Origin: Paenibacillus harenae
Lineage (GTDB): Bacteria; Bacillota; Bacilli; Paenibacillales; Paenibacillaceae
Direction of reading: 5' to 3'
Assembly: GCF_030812415.1 (NCBI RefSeq)
Contig: NZ_JAUSST010000006.1
Location: forward strand, 62,001-126,000
DNA: 64,000 bases
The translations under genes and the position numbers were made by a program. The number at the start of each line of letters is the position of its first letter. Position 1 is the stretch's first letter. Under the pieces are notes generated by a model, which had not been told where the DNA came from, did not search any database, and saw only the letters and a program-made list of their open reading frames with translations. Positions 49,948-58,654 of the stretch are shown in pieces.

Positions 49948-52900
49948 GTGACAATAAACAGAATGAGACGTTGGACCGCCAATACATTAATAGCGGCCTT
50001 GGTATTGTCGGGCTTCGGCGGGGCTTCCGTTCCAGCCGTATCGGCCTCGGCGGAGCCCGTGAAGGTGTGGATGACGACGGGCGACAAGAGCAAGCTTCTC
50101 GATGAGCAGGAGGACGTATTTTTCGAAGCGGACAGCGGGCAGGAAGAACTCACGATCAATGTCGACGAGAATACGAAGTATCAGAGTATTGACGGCTTCG
50201 GCGGTTCGTTGACCGATTCATCGGCCTATGTCATCTATAACGAGCTTGATGAGACGGCAAGAGAGGAGCTGATGAACAAGCTGTTCGGCCTGTCAGACGG
50301 CGGCGTGGGATTCAGTTATATGCGGCTGCCTATGGGATCGAGCGATTTTGCAACGTCTACCTATACATACAACGATAGGCCGGCCGGGGGGACGGACCTC
50401 GCGCTCGAGCATTTCTCGATCGAACATGACAGCGCATACATCATTCCGGTAATCAAGCAAGCGCTCGAGATCAACCCTGAGCTGAAGATCGTAGCCTCCC
50501 CTTGGAGCGCTCCGGCCTGGATGAAAACGAACGACTCGCTGATCAAAGGCAAGCTAAAGCCGGAGTATTATGATGTCTACGCGCGATATTTCGTAAAGTT
50601 CATCCAAGCTTACGAGGCGGAAGGTATCGCGATTGATGCAGTCACGCTTCAGAACGAGCCGCATCATGAAGCGGGCGATTACCCCGGCATGCGGATGGAG
50701 CCCGAGGAGCAGGCGGCTTTCGTCAAGAGGCTCGGTCCGGCCTTCGAGGAGGCGGGCATCGATACGAAAATTTTAGTATGGGATCATAACTGGGATGAGC
50801 CGGTCTATCCGATCGACGTCTTGAACGATCCGGAAGCGAAGCCGTATATTGCGGGATCGGCCTTCCACGGTTATGCGGGCAGCGTAGAAAACCAGTCGCA
50901 GGTCCATGATCTTCATCCCGACAAGGATATCTATTTTACCGAGAGCTCGGGCGGCGACTTCGCGCCGGACTTCGGCAGCAATGTCGTATGGGATACGCAG
51001 AACCTGTTGATCGGCGCGATGCGGCATTGGGCGAAAACTTCGCTCAAGTGGAACATCGCCTTGGACGAGAATCATGGACCGAGAGTCGGCGGCTGCACCG
51101 ATTGCCGCGGCATTGTCACGATCGATACGGGTACGGATGAGATTACGTATAACGAAGAGTTCTATGCGTTCGGCCATGCGAGCAAGTTCATTCGTCCCGG
51201 CGCGTACCGAATAAAGTCGAATACGTTCGGCAGCGGCAGCATTGAGAATGCCGCCTTCTTGAATCCCGACGGCTCGAAGGCGCTGCTTGCCTTAAACTCT
51301 TCCAACGGGGCAAAGCCGTTCAAGGTAAGATGGGGCTCGGAGAGCTTCACGTATACGCTTCCGGCAGGTGCTGTAGCCACGTTCGTATGGAGCGGCACGC
51401 AGTCCGGCGATTCGGCGATCAGCCCTTACGCGAAGACGGAGGCGGAGGATGCAAGCGACTACACCGGCGTAACGACAGGCGTCGCCAATGATACTGGCGG
51501 CGGCGGGTTCGTCGGTTCGACCACGGATGGAAGCTATATTGCGTATCGTAATGCCGAATTCGCAAGCGGTACGGCCAGCGTTCGGGTTAGGGCTGCCGCG
51601 GAAGGCGACGGAGCGATTGAATTCAGACTGGGAAGTCCGACGGGAACCTACGTAGGCGGCGTCTACTTGGTCGATACGGGCGGTCCGCAGTCATGGCGGA
51701 CGAAGGCGGCGCAGGTGGAGGCCGTTGTCGGTGCGCAGCCGCTCTATGTGGTGTTCAAGGGCCATGTCAATCTGAACTGGTTCCAGTTCTCCTCCGATTT
51801 CGTACAGGACAGCTATAATTACTTGACCATTGGCGGAGGCTTCGAGGAAGGCGATCTTGCCGGGTGGAGCGGCTGGACACCGGAAGGGCAAGCGTCCGCG
51901 CATAAGGAGGAAGGCGCTCAGCCAAGAAGCGGCAACTTCAAGCTGAACCATTATGCAAGCGACGCTTATGAGCAGACGACATATCGTACCGTCAAAGTGC
52001 CGAACGGGACCTATAAGGCATCGGTCTGGTTCCAGAAGGGCGGCAGCACGAATATTAGTTTGCTTGCCAGAAATTACGGTGGCGCCGCGATTAACGCGCC
52101 GGCAGCGACAACGGATTACGTCGGGGAGTGGACGCAGCTCGTCATTCCGGCTATCCATGTGACGAACGGCCAAGTAGAAATCGGCGTCCATTCGGACAAT
52201 GCGGCCGGAGAATGGGTGAATTTCGACGACGTCGAGCTAATGCCGGTAACCTCCAGAGCACCCGCATCGGCAGATGGAGCAGCCGCTCCGGATACGCCTC
52301 AAGACGTAAATGTCTCCGTCATTAACGGATACAATGTGAAGCTGGATTGGTCTCCCGCGGAGGATGCCGACGGCTACGGAATCTACCGTTCAGGCGTGCA
52401 ATCGGATACGGTAGCCGATTCCGTCTATGCCGATTATAGGCTGATCGGATTGGCGCCGCAGGATGCTGTCTCGTATGTCGATCAAGGCTTGCGCGGCGAT
52501 ACAACCTACTCGTACCGCATAAGCGCCTATAACGGCGGCGGGGAATCGGCGGCGACGGACGCTTATGAGGCAACGACGGATAGCGGCTCGGAGACGACAG
52601 CTCCCGTCGCGCCGGAAGGACTCTCGGCTGCTCCGGGGGTGGAACAGGTGCAACTGACGTGGCAGCCGAGCTTGGAAAGCGATTTTCTTCAATACAATAT
52701 TTATGTGAATGGCGTGAAGAGCGCATCGGTCGAGCCTGCGCCGGAATCACGGTATACCGTCGCGAAGCTGACGGCGGGCAGAGCGTATTCGTTCGCCGTA
52801 ACGGCCGTTGACCACTTGGGCAACGAATCGCCGGCCGGCGATACGGTAACGGCGACGCCGGCAGCGGCGGGCGTGCTTGTTCCGTTCCCGAATATGGACT

Positions 52901-54852
52901 TCGAAAGCGGCAGTCTGAGTCCTTGGCAGGAGTGGCATCCCGAAGGCCAATCGGCAGCCGCGTTCGTGGATAGCGACTCGCCTCGCGGACAATACAAGCT
53001 GACCCATTGGGGCGGTTCCGACTACAAGCAATCGACGTATCGCACGCTCGATGTGCCGAACGGCACCTACAAGGTGCAAGCATGGGTTCGCACCGGCGGC
53101 GGTCAAAATACGTTCCAGCTTGAAGTGAAAAACTACGGCGGCGACCAGCGGACGAAGGACCTGCGCAGTGCCAGTGGCGGAACGTGGACCTTGTTCGCGA
53201 TCGACGGGATTCAAGTGACGGCAGGCAAGATGGAGATCGGCGTCTATTCGGATGCGCCCGGCGGGAATTGGGCGGCGATTGACGACTTTGAAGTGTACAG
53301 CTACGCTGCGCCTTCGATCGCGGTCACGGGAATTACACTCGATAAGAGCGCTCTTAGCTTGAATCTAGGCGTTAACAAGACAGGGCTGTTGACGGCGACC
53401 GTCGCACCGGCGGACGCGGCGAACAAGGAAGTAAGCTGGAGCAGCAGCGATGAGGCCGTTGCTACGGTAGAGGGCGGGGTCGTAACGGCTCGAAGCGTTG
53501 GCGAAGCAGTCATTGAGGCGACGACAGCGGATGGCGGCTTCAGGGCCAGTGCGATCGTAACGGTGAAGCGGGGAACAACACCGCCGCCTGTCTTTAATGG
53601 TGGAGGCGATGGTCAGGCGCCAGGGTTAATCATCGAGCGGCAAGGCGACTCGAATGTAATTAAAGGCATGGAGCCTAAGCGTGAGGTTCATGCAGACGGA
53701 AGCCGGCTCGATATCTTCCGCGTCGACGCCGGGATAGTTGCGAGTGCTGCTCAAGGCGACGGCGTAAGCCGCGTAACGCTCGACGCACGCGGGGCAAACA
53801 GGGCGGATCGTACGGAAGCGATTTTCCCGGTATCCGCTCTTCGCGAAATCGCGAAAAACAACCGCAAGCTCGTTCTTACGGTTCTCGCAAGCCAAGGCTC
53901 TTATGAGTTGCCGCTTGCGGCTATCATTGAGGAGCTTGAATCTGGAGATCGAATTCGCATCGATATTCATGCTGCGAAGGGAGCGGCGGCCGAAGAGGCA
54001 AGCGCGTCCATCACGAATAACGGCGGCACATTGGTCGGCAGCCCGGTGCAGTTCCAAGCGTGGATAGGGAAGGATGCGGCATGGCGGGAATTAACAAGCT
54101 TCGGAAAGCATTTCGTGACGCGGTCTATAGCGCTAGGCAATCAACACCCGTCTACGGCTGCAGGCGTTATGGTCGATGAGGATGGCGAGCTCCATCCGAT
54201 TCCGATTTCCATAAGCTTGGCGCCGGATGGAACGGCAACGGCCATTCTGAAATCGAATCATAACAGCATATACGCGGTGGCGTCGTTCGACAAACAGTTC
54301 ACCGATGTAGAAGGGCACTCGGACGAGCGGGCAATCGAAGCGCTTGCGTCGAAGCTCATCCTGCACGGCACCGGTAACGGCCGGTTTGTCCCAGAGGGTG
54401 GAGTTACTCGCGCGGAATGGGCGGCGATGCTTACTCGATCGCTCGGGCTATCCGCGTCGGCGCAGGCTTCGGAAGCGTTCGGCGACGTATCTGCGGAAGA
54501 GTGGTATGCGGAGGCGGTTGCAGCTGCCGTGGAGGTTGGAATCGTTCACGGCTTCGAGGATGGAACCTTCCGCCCGAACGAGCAGGTGACAAGGCAGCAG
54601 ATGGCAGTTACGCTTGCTAACGCCGCTGCGAAGCTGTTAGGCGGATTCGATTCTGCTGCGGCCGAAGGTGCAGGAAGCCTTGATGGGCTTGAAGATCGCG
54701 GCGACATCGCGGCGTGGGCGCTAGCTTCGGTGGAGCAGGTGTTGAACGCGGGCCTCATTAAGGGTTCGCCGGACGGCCTGTTCCGTCCGACCGAGACCGG
54801 GACTCGCGCCGAGGCGGCGGCTATCCTATTCAAGCTTATTGATTTGATCTAG
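49948..54852 (+). CDS. Cell-surface GH30 glycoside hydrolase with CBMs and SLH anchor
   Basis: 1634 residues. GTG 49948 has GAGGGG seven bases upstream; ATG 49942 is too close to it. Signal peptide (cleavage after SASA, near residue 35). GH30 (glucosylceramidase/endo-glucanase type) domain to about 490, with acid/base Glu237 in TLQNEPHHE and nucleophile Glu332 in YFTESSGGDF. Then CBM6-like (about 495-618), CBM4/9-like (630-770), two fibronectin-III domains (785-975), a second copy of the CBM4/9-like module (978-1120; both contain VPNGTYK), a BIG2 domain (about 1130-1210), a beta-rich segment, and three SLH repeats (about 1447-1634). It attacks beta-glucans outside the cell; exact linkage unknown. 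Controlled by the operator at 49753. Confidence 0.93.
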   Translation: MTINRMRRWTANTLIAALVLSGFGGASVPAVSASAEPVKVWMTTGDKSKLLDEQEDVFFEADSGQEELTINVDENTKYQSIDGFGGSLTDSSAYVIYNELDETAREELMNKLFGLSDGGVGFSYMRLPMGSSDFATSTYTYNDRPAGGTDLALEHFSIEHDSAYIIPVIKQALEINPELKIVASPWSAPAWMKTNDSLIKGKLKPEYYDVYARYFVKFIQAYEAEGIAIDAVTLQNEPHHEAGDYPGMRMEPEEQAAFVKRLGPAFEEAGIDTKILVWDHNWDEPVYPIDVLNDPEAKPYIAGSAFHGYAGSVENQSQVHDLHPDKDIYFTESSGGDFAPDFGSNVVWDTQNLLIGAMRHWAKTSLKWNIALDENHGPRVGGCTDCRGIVTIDTGTDEITYNEEFYAFGHASKFIRPGAYRIKSNTFGSGSIENAAFLNPDGSKALLALNSSNGAKPFKVRWGSESFTYTLPAGAVATFVWSGTQSGDSAISPYAKTEAEDASDYTGVTTGVANDTGGGGFVGSTTDGSYIAYRNAEFASGTASVRVRAAAEGDGAIEFRLGSPTGTYVGGVYLVDTGGPQSWRTKAAQVEAVVGAQPLYVVFKGHVNLNWFQFSSDFVQDSYNYLTIGGGFEEGDLAGWSGWTPEGQASAHKEEGAQPRSGNFKLNHYASDAYEQTTYRTVKVPNGTYKASVWFQKGGSTNISLLARNYGGAAINAPAATTDYVGEWTQLVIPAIHVTNGQVEIGVHSDNAAGEWVNFDDVELMPVTSRAPASADGAAAPDTPQDVNVSVINGYNVKLDWSPAEDADGYGIYRSGVQSDTVADSVYADYRLIGLAPQDAVSYVDQGLRGDTTYSYRISAYNGGGESAATDAYEATTDSGSETTAPVAPEGLSAAPGVEQVQLTWQPSLESDFLQYNIYVNGVKSASVEPAPESRYTVAKLTAGRAYSFAVTAVDHLGNESPAGDTVTATPAAAGVLVPFPNMDFESGSLSPWQEWHPEGQSAAAFVDSDSPRGQYKLTHWGGSDYKQSTYRTLDVPNGTYKVQAWVRTGGGQNTFQLEVKNYGGDQRTKDLRSASGGTWTLFAIDGIQVTAGKMEIGVYSDAPGGNWAAIDDFEVYSYAAPSIAVTGITLDKSALSLNLGVNKTGLLTATVAPADAANKEVSWSSSDEAVATVEGGVVTARSVGEAVIEATTADGGFRASAIVTVKRGTTPPPVFNGGGDGQAPGLIIERQGDSNVIKGMEPKREVHADGSRLDIFRVDAGIVASAAQGDGVSRVTLDARGANRADRTEAIFPVSALREIAKNNRKLVLTVLASQGSYELPLAAIIEELESGDRIRIDIHAAKGAAAEEASASITNNGGTLVGSPVQFQAWIGKDAAWRELTSFGKHFVTRSIALGNQHPSTAAGVMVDEDGELHPIPISISLAPDGTATAILKSNHNSIYAVASFDKQFTDVEGHSDERAIEALASKLILHGTGNGRFVPEGGVTRAEWAAMLTRSLGLSASAQASEAFGDVSAEEWYAEAVAAAVEVGIVHGFEDGTFRPNEQVTRQQMAVTLANAAAKLLGGFDSAAAEGAGSLDGLEDRGDIAAWALASVEQVLNAGLIKGSPDGLFRPTETGTRAEAAAILFKLIDLI

Positions 54853-54872
54853 CGGCATGGAAGCCAGGCACG

Positions 54873-54903
54873 CCGAGCGGTCTAAATAGACTGCTCGGTT
54901 TTT
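54873..54903 (+). terminator. Intrinsic terminator of the GH30 gene
   Basis: 12-bp stem CCGAGCGGTCTA / TAGACTGCTCGG with one G-U pair favouring plus-strand RNA, then TTTTT. Confidence 0.85.
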
Positions 54904-54983
54904 GTTTCGATTGCTGGTTGCGTCGCTTGACCGAAAAGACAGCTTGAGCTGTTTGACGTCTGCGGGCACCGTTTCAATCTTAA

Positions 54984-55169
54984 GTTGGTTTATTGCAGGA
55001 ACTTGGAGCCGTTTTGGTACTCTAGACGGGCTATAATGGATTTTCGCATTATAGCTCACCGATATAACGGAATGCAGTGGCTTAGGAGACAAAGTTGCTG
55101 CAGACACTCCGGCATAGCTCTTCGCACGCACCAATTGAGGGCTTTTATGCTGCGCAAATCCAACAGAGC
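54984..55169. repeat. Palindromic-repeat block, diverged (forward, forward, reverse, reverse)
   Basis: Units near 54984-55008 (partial), 55029-55055 (CTATAATGGATTTTCGCATT), 55089-55117 (reverse, AAAGTTGCTGCAG ... GGCATAGC) and 55145-55169 (reverse, TGCGCAAATCCAACAGAGC). Same order and length as the block at 46761-46950 but with more substitutions. Fills the gap between the GH30 terminator and the LacI promoter. Confidence 0.7.
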
Positions 55170-55244
55170 AATCGTATCGTTCGCTAGCGTTTATGAATAT
55201 GGCTGTCTTTTGCAAGGTGCCTCCGTCAGCAGCGTCCGCGCGTA

Positions 55245-55273
55245 TTGAAATCGATTTCTATAATGCCTATAAT
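55245..55273 (+). promoter_or_regulatory. Promoter and operator of the LacI-family gene
   Basis: TTGAAA (55245-55250), 17 bp, TATAAT (55268-55273). The sequence TTGAAATCGATTTCTA repeats the GH30 operator with the same overlap of the -35, indicating autoregulation and co-regulation with the GH30 gene. Confidence 0.78.
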
Positions 55274-55310
55274 GTAAGGAAATATAGTAATTTAACAAAG
55301 GTTGATTATA

Positions 55311-56330
55311 TTGGTGGACAAAAAAATCGTCGATGTGGCAAAATTAGCCGGCGTATCGCCGGCCACGGTATCCAGAGTGTTGAACGACAGCTCTCTCGTC
55401 AAGGAGCGGACGAAGTCGAAGGTGCTTGCCGCGATCAAGGAAATGGACTATTATCCGAACGCGGCTGCCAAGCATCTTCGCTCGCAGCGAACGATGACGC
55501 TCGGCGTTATCGTGCCTGATATCAATGTCTCGTATTTTGCCGAAATCATTAAAGGTATCGAGAACATGGCCTACGCCAGAAAGTATAAGGTCATTATTTG
55601 CGACTCCGATAACAAGGTGGAGAAGGAGCATGAATACCTAAGCCTTCTGCCGAACCGGACCGTCGATGCGCTTATCCTGGTCACGCCGCTTCTCGCTAAC
55701 GACGTGCTATATGAATATGCGGACAAGGGCCATCTGCTAGGCGTCATCGGAAAGTCCGTTGACCACGAGAAAATACCGAGCTGCAAAACCGACAACGTCA
55801 AATTTTCGTACGAGGCCGTATCTCATCTGATCGAGCAGGGCCATCGCCAAATCGCCTATATTGGAGGGTATCCCGACTCGGTAGAAACGTACGAGAGGCT
55901 CGAAGGCTACATGAAGGCGCTCAAGAGCAGCCAAATTCCATTCCAGCCGATGCTGATCGATAACGGCGATTTTACGGAAGAAGGCGGCTACGAGGCGATT
56001 CACCGTTTGTTCGATAAATCGCTGCCGATCACGGCCGTTTACGTGGCGAACGACGAAATGGCGCTTGGCGTCTATAAGGCTTGCCGGGAGAGAGGGACTC
56101 GCATCCCTGATGAGCTTGCCGTCATAGGCGTGGACAACAACCGAATTACGAGATACTTGCTTCCCCCGCTTAGTACGGTAGAGCAGCCGAAGTATGCGAT
56201 GGGCGCGATTGTGGCGGAGAAGCTGATCGACAGCTTGAACGAGAACGAGTTCGCGGACAAGCATGAATTTCTGATCGAATCGCAAGTGATTATTCGGGAA
56301 TCGTCCAAACGACCGGAAACAACCGGATAG
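55311..56330 (+). CDS. LacI-family transcriptional repressor
   Basis: 339 residues: LacI helix-turn-helix with hinge (IVDVAKLAGVSPATVSRVLN, about 5-24) and periplasmic-binding-like effector domain (LGVIVPDINVSYFAEIIKGI; ITAVYVANDEMALGVYKACR; AVIGVDNNRITRYLLPPLST). Start uncertain: TTG 55311 is nine bases after AAAGG; GTG 55314 is possible. The operator TTGAAATCGATTTC before this gene and before the GH30 gene makes this protein the likely repressor of GH30, relieved by a beta-glucan breakdown product. Confidence 0.9.
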   Translation: MVDKKIVDVAKLAGVSPATVSRVLNDSSLVKERTKSKVLAAIKEMDYYPNAAAKHLRSQRTMTLGVIVPDINVSYFAEIIKGIENMAYARKYKVIICDSDNKVEKEHEYLSLLPNRTVDALILVTPLLANDVLYEYADKGHLLGVIGKSVDHEKIPSCKTDNVKFSYEAVSHLIEQGHRQIAYIGGYPDSVETYERLEGYMKALKSSQIPFQPMLIDNGDFTEEGGYEAIHRLFDKSLPITAVYVANDEMALGVYKACRERGTRIPDELAVIGVDNNRITRYLLPPLSTVEQPKYAMGAIVAEKLIDSLNENEFADKHEFLIESQVIIRESSKRPETTG

Positions 56331-56351
56331 AAAACGATGGTGTTCTGACGT

Positions 56352-56381
56352 TTGCTTTTCAGCATTGTCCTATGTTAGAAT
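56352..56381 (+). promoter_or_regulatory. hflX promoter
   Basis: TTGCTT (56352-56357), 18-bp spacer, TAGAAT (56376-56381) preceded by TGT as an extended -10. Expected start near 56388, giving a leader of about 400 nt before hflX. Confidence 0.6.
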
Positions 56382-56414
56382 GGCTTTACTTTAATTGGGA
56401 ACGGAGGGTTACGT

Positions 56415-56453
56415 GTGATAGACTTTATCCGAGTTAGAATTTCGCGCGGCTAA
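56415..56453 (+). CDS. hflX leader peptide
   Basis: 12 codons from GTG 56415, with GGAGG seven bases upstream, reading MIDFIRVRISRG then TAA. Short upstream peptides with Arg- and Val/Ile-rich ends are used by antibiotic-resistance genes for ribosome-mediated attenuation; here the peptide precedes a chain of hairpins and a terminator. Its translation, or stalling on it, is predicted to decide whether hflX is transcribed. Confidence 0.6.
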   Translation: MIDFIRVRISRG

Positions 56454-56469
56454 TTGAATAGCGCCAATA

Positions 56470-56752
56470 CTCTGCCTGTGTGCAGAGAACTCGGGATAGG
56501 TCTGCCTCATTAAAGGTAACCCATATGAACTATGATTGGCATGAGAGGAATGGATTGATCGGATAACTCATGCCGCCTTTAACCAAATGATGCTTTCGGA
56601 AGCGCTTGAAGGGTACTCGTCCGTAGTGACGGGTTTCTTTCCTATCGTTGTCCGGAATGACCTCGCTTCGCTGCTGTATAACGGCAGCTCCTACTCGGGC
56701 TTCTCTATTTCGTTCGTCGAACGCACAGGCTGCATTGCCAGTGTGTTTTTTT
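56470..56752 (+). promoter_or_regulatory. Structured attenuator leader of hflX, ending in an intrinsic terminator
   Basis: Successive stems: CTCTGC/GCAGAG (56470-56487); TTAAAGG (56510-56516) with CCTTTAA (56576-56582) enclosing GGCATGAG (56538-56545) / CTCATGCC (56567-56574); a GCTGC/GCAGC hairpin (56670-56688); and a terminator, ACGCACAGGC (56721-56730) with GCCAGTGTGT (56737-56746, one mismatch, one G-U) followed by T7. The hflX ribosome binding site comes after the terminator, so full-length transcripts need read-through. Together with the leader peptide this fits translation-dependent antitermination. Confidence 0.6.
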
Positions 56753-56785
56753 GTATTTATCGGACCTTGAAGGAGGAATTACTAT

Positions 56786-58063
56786 ATGGAACAACCTAAC
56801 AATAAAGCCGTTATCGTCGGCGTAAACTTACAGGATCGGCCTGATTTTGCTTACTCCATGGAAGAGCTTCGCAATCTGGCTGAAGCATGCAATATCGAGG
56901 TGGTTGGCGAGCTGACCCAGAATATGGCCAAGATCAACAGCTCGCATTACATCGGCAGCGGCAAAATCGATGAATTGTCCGCGCTCGTAGCGGGCGTCGA
57001 CGCGTCGACCGTCATTTTCAACGATGAGCTGTCCCCCTCGCAAATTCGCAACCTGGAGAGCTCGCTGGAGAAGAAGGTCATCGACCGTACGATCCTCATT
57101 CTCGATATCTTCGCGGAACGGGCGAAGACGCGCGAGGCGCAGCTGCAGGTCGAAGTGGCGCAGCTCCAATATATGCTGCCAAGGCTTGTCGGCCTGCGCG
57201 AATCGCTCGGACGCCAAGGCGGCGGATCGGGCATGAAGAACAAAGGAACGGGCGAGACGAAGCTGGAGCTCGATCGCCGGCGTATCGAGGATCGGATCTC
57301 CGCGCTGCAGACCGAGCTTGAGAAGCTGGTTGCGCAGCGTCAAGTTCAGCGCAAGCAGCGGCAGAAGACGGGCATCCCAGTCGTCTGTCTCGTCGGTTAT
57401 ACGAATGCGGGCAAGTCGAGTCTCATGAACAAGCTGCTCGATGCGTTCATGCCGGAATCGAACAAGCAAGTGTTCGCCAAAGACATGCTTTTCGCCACGC
57501 TGGAGACTTCGGTTCGCAGCATCGAGCTGCCGGACAACAAGTCGTTCCTGCTCACCGATACGGTCGGCTTCGTCAGCCAGCTGCCGCATTATTTGGTGAA
57601 GGCGTTCCGCTCGACGCTCGAGGAAGTGGCCGAAGCCGATCTTCTCATTCAGGTCGTCGATTACTCGAACGAAGAGTACAAGCGGCTCATCAACGTGACG
57701 AATTCGACGCTCAAGGAGCTGGGGGCCGATCATATTCCGATGATTTTTGCCTATAACAAGACGGATCTGACGAACGAGCCATACCCGCAAGTAAATGACG
57801 ATAAGGTATATATGTCCGTCAAGGAGGGTGCGGGACTGGATGAGCTGGTCACGCTCACGAAGAAACGGATTTTCCAGGACTACGTGAAGTGCGAGGTCAT
57901 TATCCCGTTCACGGAAGGCCGCGTCGTGGCGTATTTCAATACGAACGCGAACATTCAAGAAACGAGTTATGAACTGAACGGCACGCGCCTTGTCATGGAA
58001 TGCAGGCAAGCGGATTACGATAAATTCAAGGATGTATTCGTTGAGCCGGTAGAGGTCGAATAG
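56786..58063 (+). CDS. hflX: GTPase HflX
   Basis: 425 residues. HflX N-terminal domain (KINSSHYIGSGKIDELSALV), a helical linker, and the G domain with G1 GYTNAGKSSL, G3 DTVGF and G4 NKTD. HflX splits stalled 70S/100S ribosomes; HflX homologues in some Firmicutes confer resistance to macrolide and lincosamide antibiotics and are controlled by attenuation. AGGAGG precedes the ATG. The length and motif set are those of an active HflX. The leader region supports inducible expression. Confidence 0.95.
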   Translation: MEQPNNKAVIVGVNLQDRPDFAYSMEELRNLAEACNIEVVGELTQNMAKINSSHYIGSGKIDELSALVAGVDASTVIFNDELSPSQIRNLESSLEKKVIDRTILILDIFAERAKTREAQLQVEVAQLQYMLPRLVGLRESLGRQGGGSGMKNKGTGETKLELDRRRIEDRISALQTELEKLVAQRQVQRKQRQKTGIPVVCLVGYTNAGKSSLMNKLLDAFMPESNKQVFAKDMLFATLETSVRSIELPDNKSFLLTDTVGFVSQLPHYLVKAFRSTLEEVAEADLLIQVVDYSNEEYKRLINVTNSTLKELGADHIPMIFAYNKTDLTNEPYPQVNDDKVYMSVKEGAGLDELVTLTKKRIFQDYVKCEVIIPFTEGRVVAYFNTNANIQETSYELNGTRLVMECRQADYDKFKDVFVEPVEVE

Positions 58064-58100
58064 AGCGGACGGTATGCCATGTTGGTTAAGTCAAGAATGA

Positions 58101-58129
58101 AAGAGAGTGCCTGCGGGCGCTCTTTTTTG
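58101..58129 (+). terminator. hflX terminator
   Basis: GAGTGCC pairs with GGGCGCTC (one U-G pair), then TTTTTT. Confidence 0.8.
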
Positions 58130-58160
58130 TCGTTACCGTCTCCCCCTAGCACCTGCCTGC

Positions 58161-58334
58161 ATGGCTACGATGCTCGATGTACGGAAGGGAGAGCTCATTG
58201 ACGCGCCTTATATTCAGACGGCCGACGTCATACTGGCACAGTCGTGGAGAAGCAAAGATTCGCATACCATGTTGTCCGGGATATTGGATGGGATGGCGGA
58301 AATATATGAAGGTATAGGTCAACTGCGGGAATAG
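58161..58334 (+). CDS. Small hypothetical frame, possibly a gene fragment
   Basis: 57 codons from ATG 58161 (or 55 fewer bases in from ATG 58170), after the hflX terminator and before a three-tier terminator at 58361-58421. Text such as GELIDAPYIQTADVILAQSW looks protein-like, but there is no ribosome binding site. Could be the 3' end of a lost gene. Not recognised. Confidence 0.25.
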   Translation: MATMLDVRKGELIDAPYIQTADVILAQSWRSKDSHTMLSGILDGMAEIYEGIGQLRE

Positions 58335-58360
58335 CTAGAAGGGGATTTTTTTGAAAAAGA

Positions 58361-58421
58361 AACCCTCCTGTGCGGCATTGAGAAGCTGCAAGCTTCCTTT
58401 GTGTGCACAAGAGGGTTTTTA
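58361..58421 (+). terminator. Three-tier terminator
   Basis: AAACCCTC/GAGGGTTT outer stem, GTGC/GCAC next, GAAGCT/AGCTTC inner, followed by TTTTT. It closes whatever transcript includes the small frame at 58161-58334. Confidence 0.65.
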
Positions 58422-58460
58422 TTACGGCTGCACTATCTCCGCATCGCTGCCACAAGAGAG

Positions 58461-58597
58461 GCTATAGTGGATTATTGCAGTAACTTTTCATCAATGACCC
58501 CATAGGATGAGCTATATTGGATATTTGCAACTTAGCAGGCCGATTTGGGCGTGAAAAGACATTATCATGGCAAAGTTATTGCAGAAATCCAACATAG
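58461..58597. repeat. Palindromic-repeat block: forward, forward, reverse
   Basis: Forward units at 58461-58487 (GCTATAGTGGATTATTGCAG ... TAACTTT) and 58511-58537; reverse unit at 58571-58597 (CAAAGTTATTGCAG ... ATCCAACATAG). The forward units are 50 bp apart. A second reverse unit would fall in the 3' flank of vanT and is not seen. Confidence 0.78.
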
Positions 58598-58654
58598 GCA
58601 AATCGATTGGGGTGTTGTACTCGACAAGTTTGCTCAACTAACCGACGTTCCAGC

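Noticed and set aside
52322..53083. 253-codon antisense frame in the GH30 protein
   Set aside because: Shadow frame, extremely Arg/Pro/Ser-rich, no start signals.
56587..56799. 70-codon plus-strand frame just before hflX
   Set aside because: It runs through the attenuator terminator and has no ribosome binding site; leader RNA structure explains the region better.
56828..58009. 393-codon frame antisense to hflX
   Set aside because: Mirror frame of a well conserved GTPase; composition dominated by Arg, His and Leu; no start signals.
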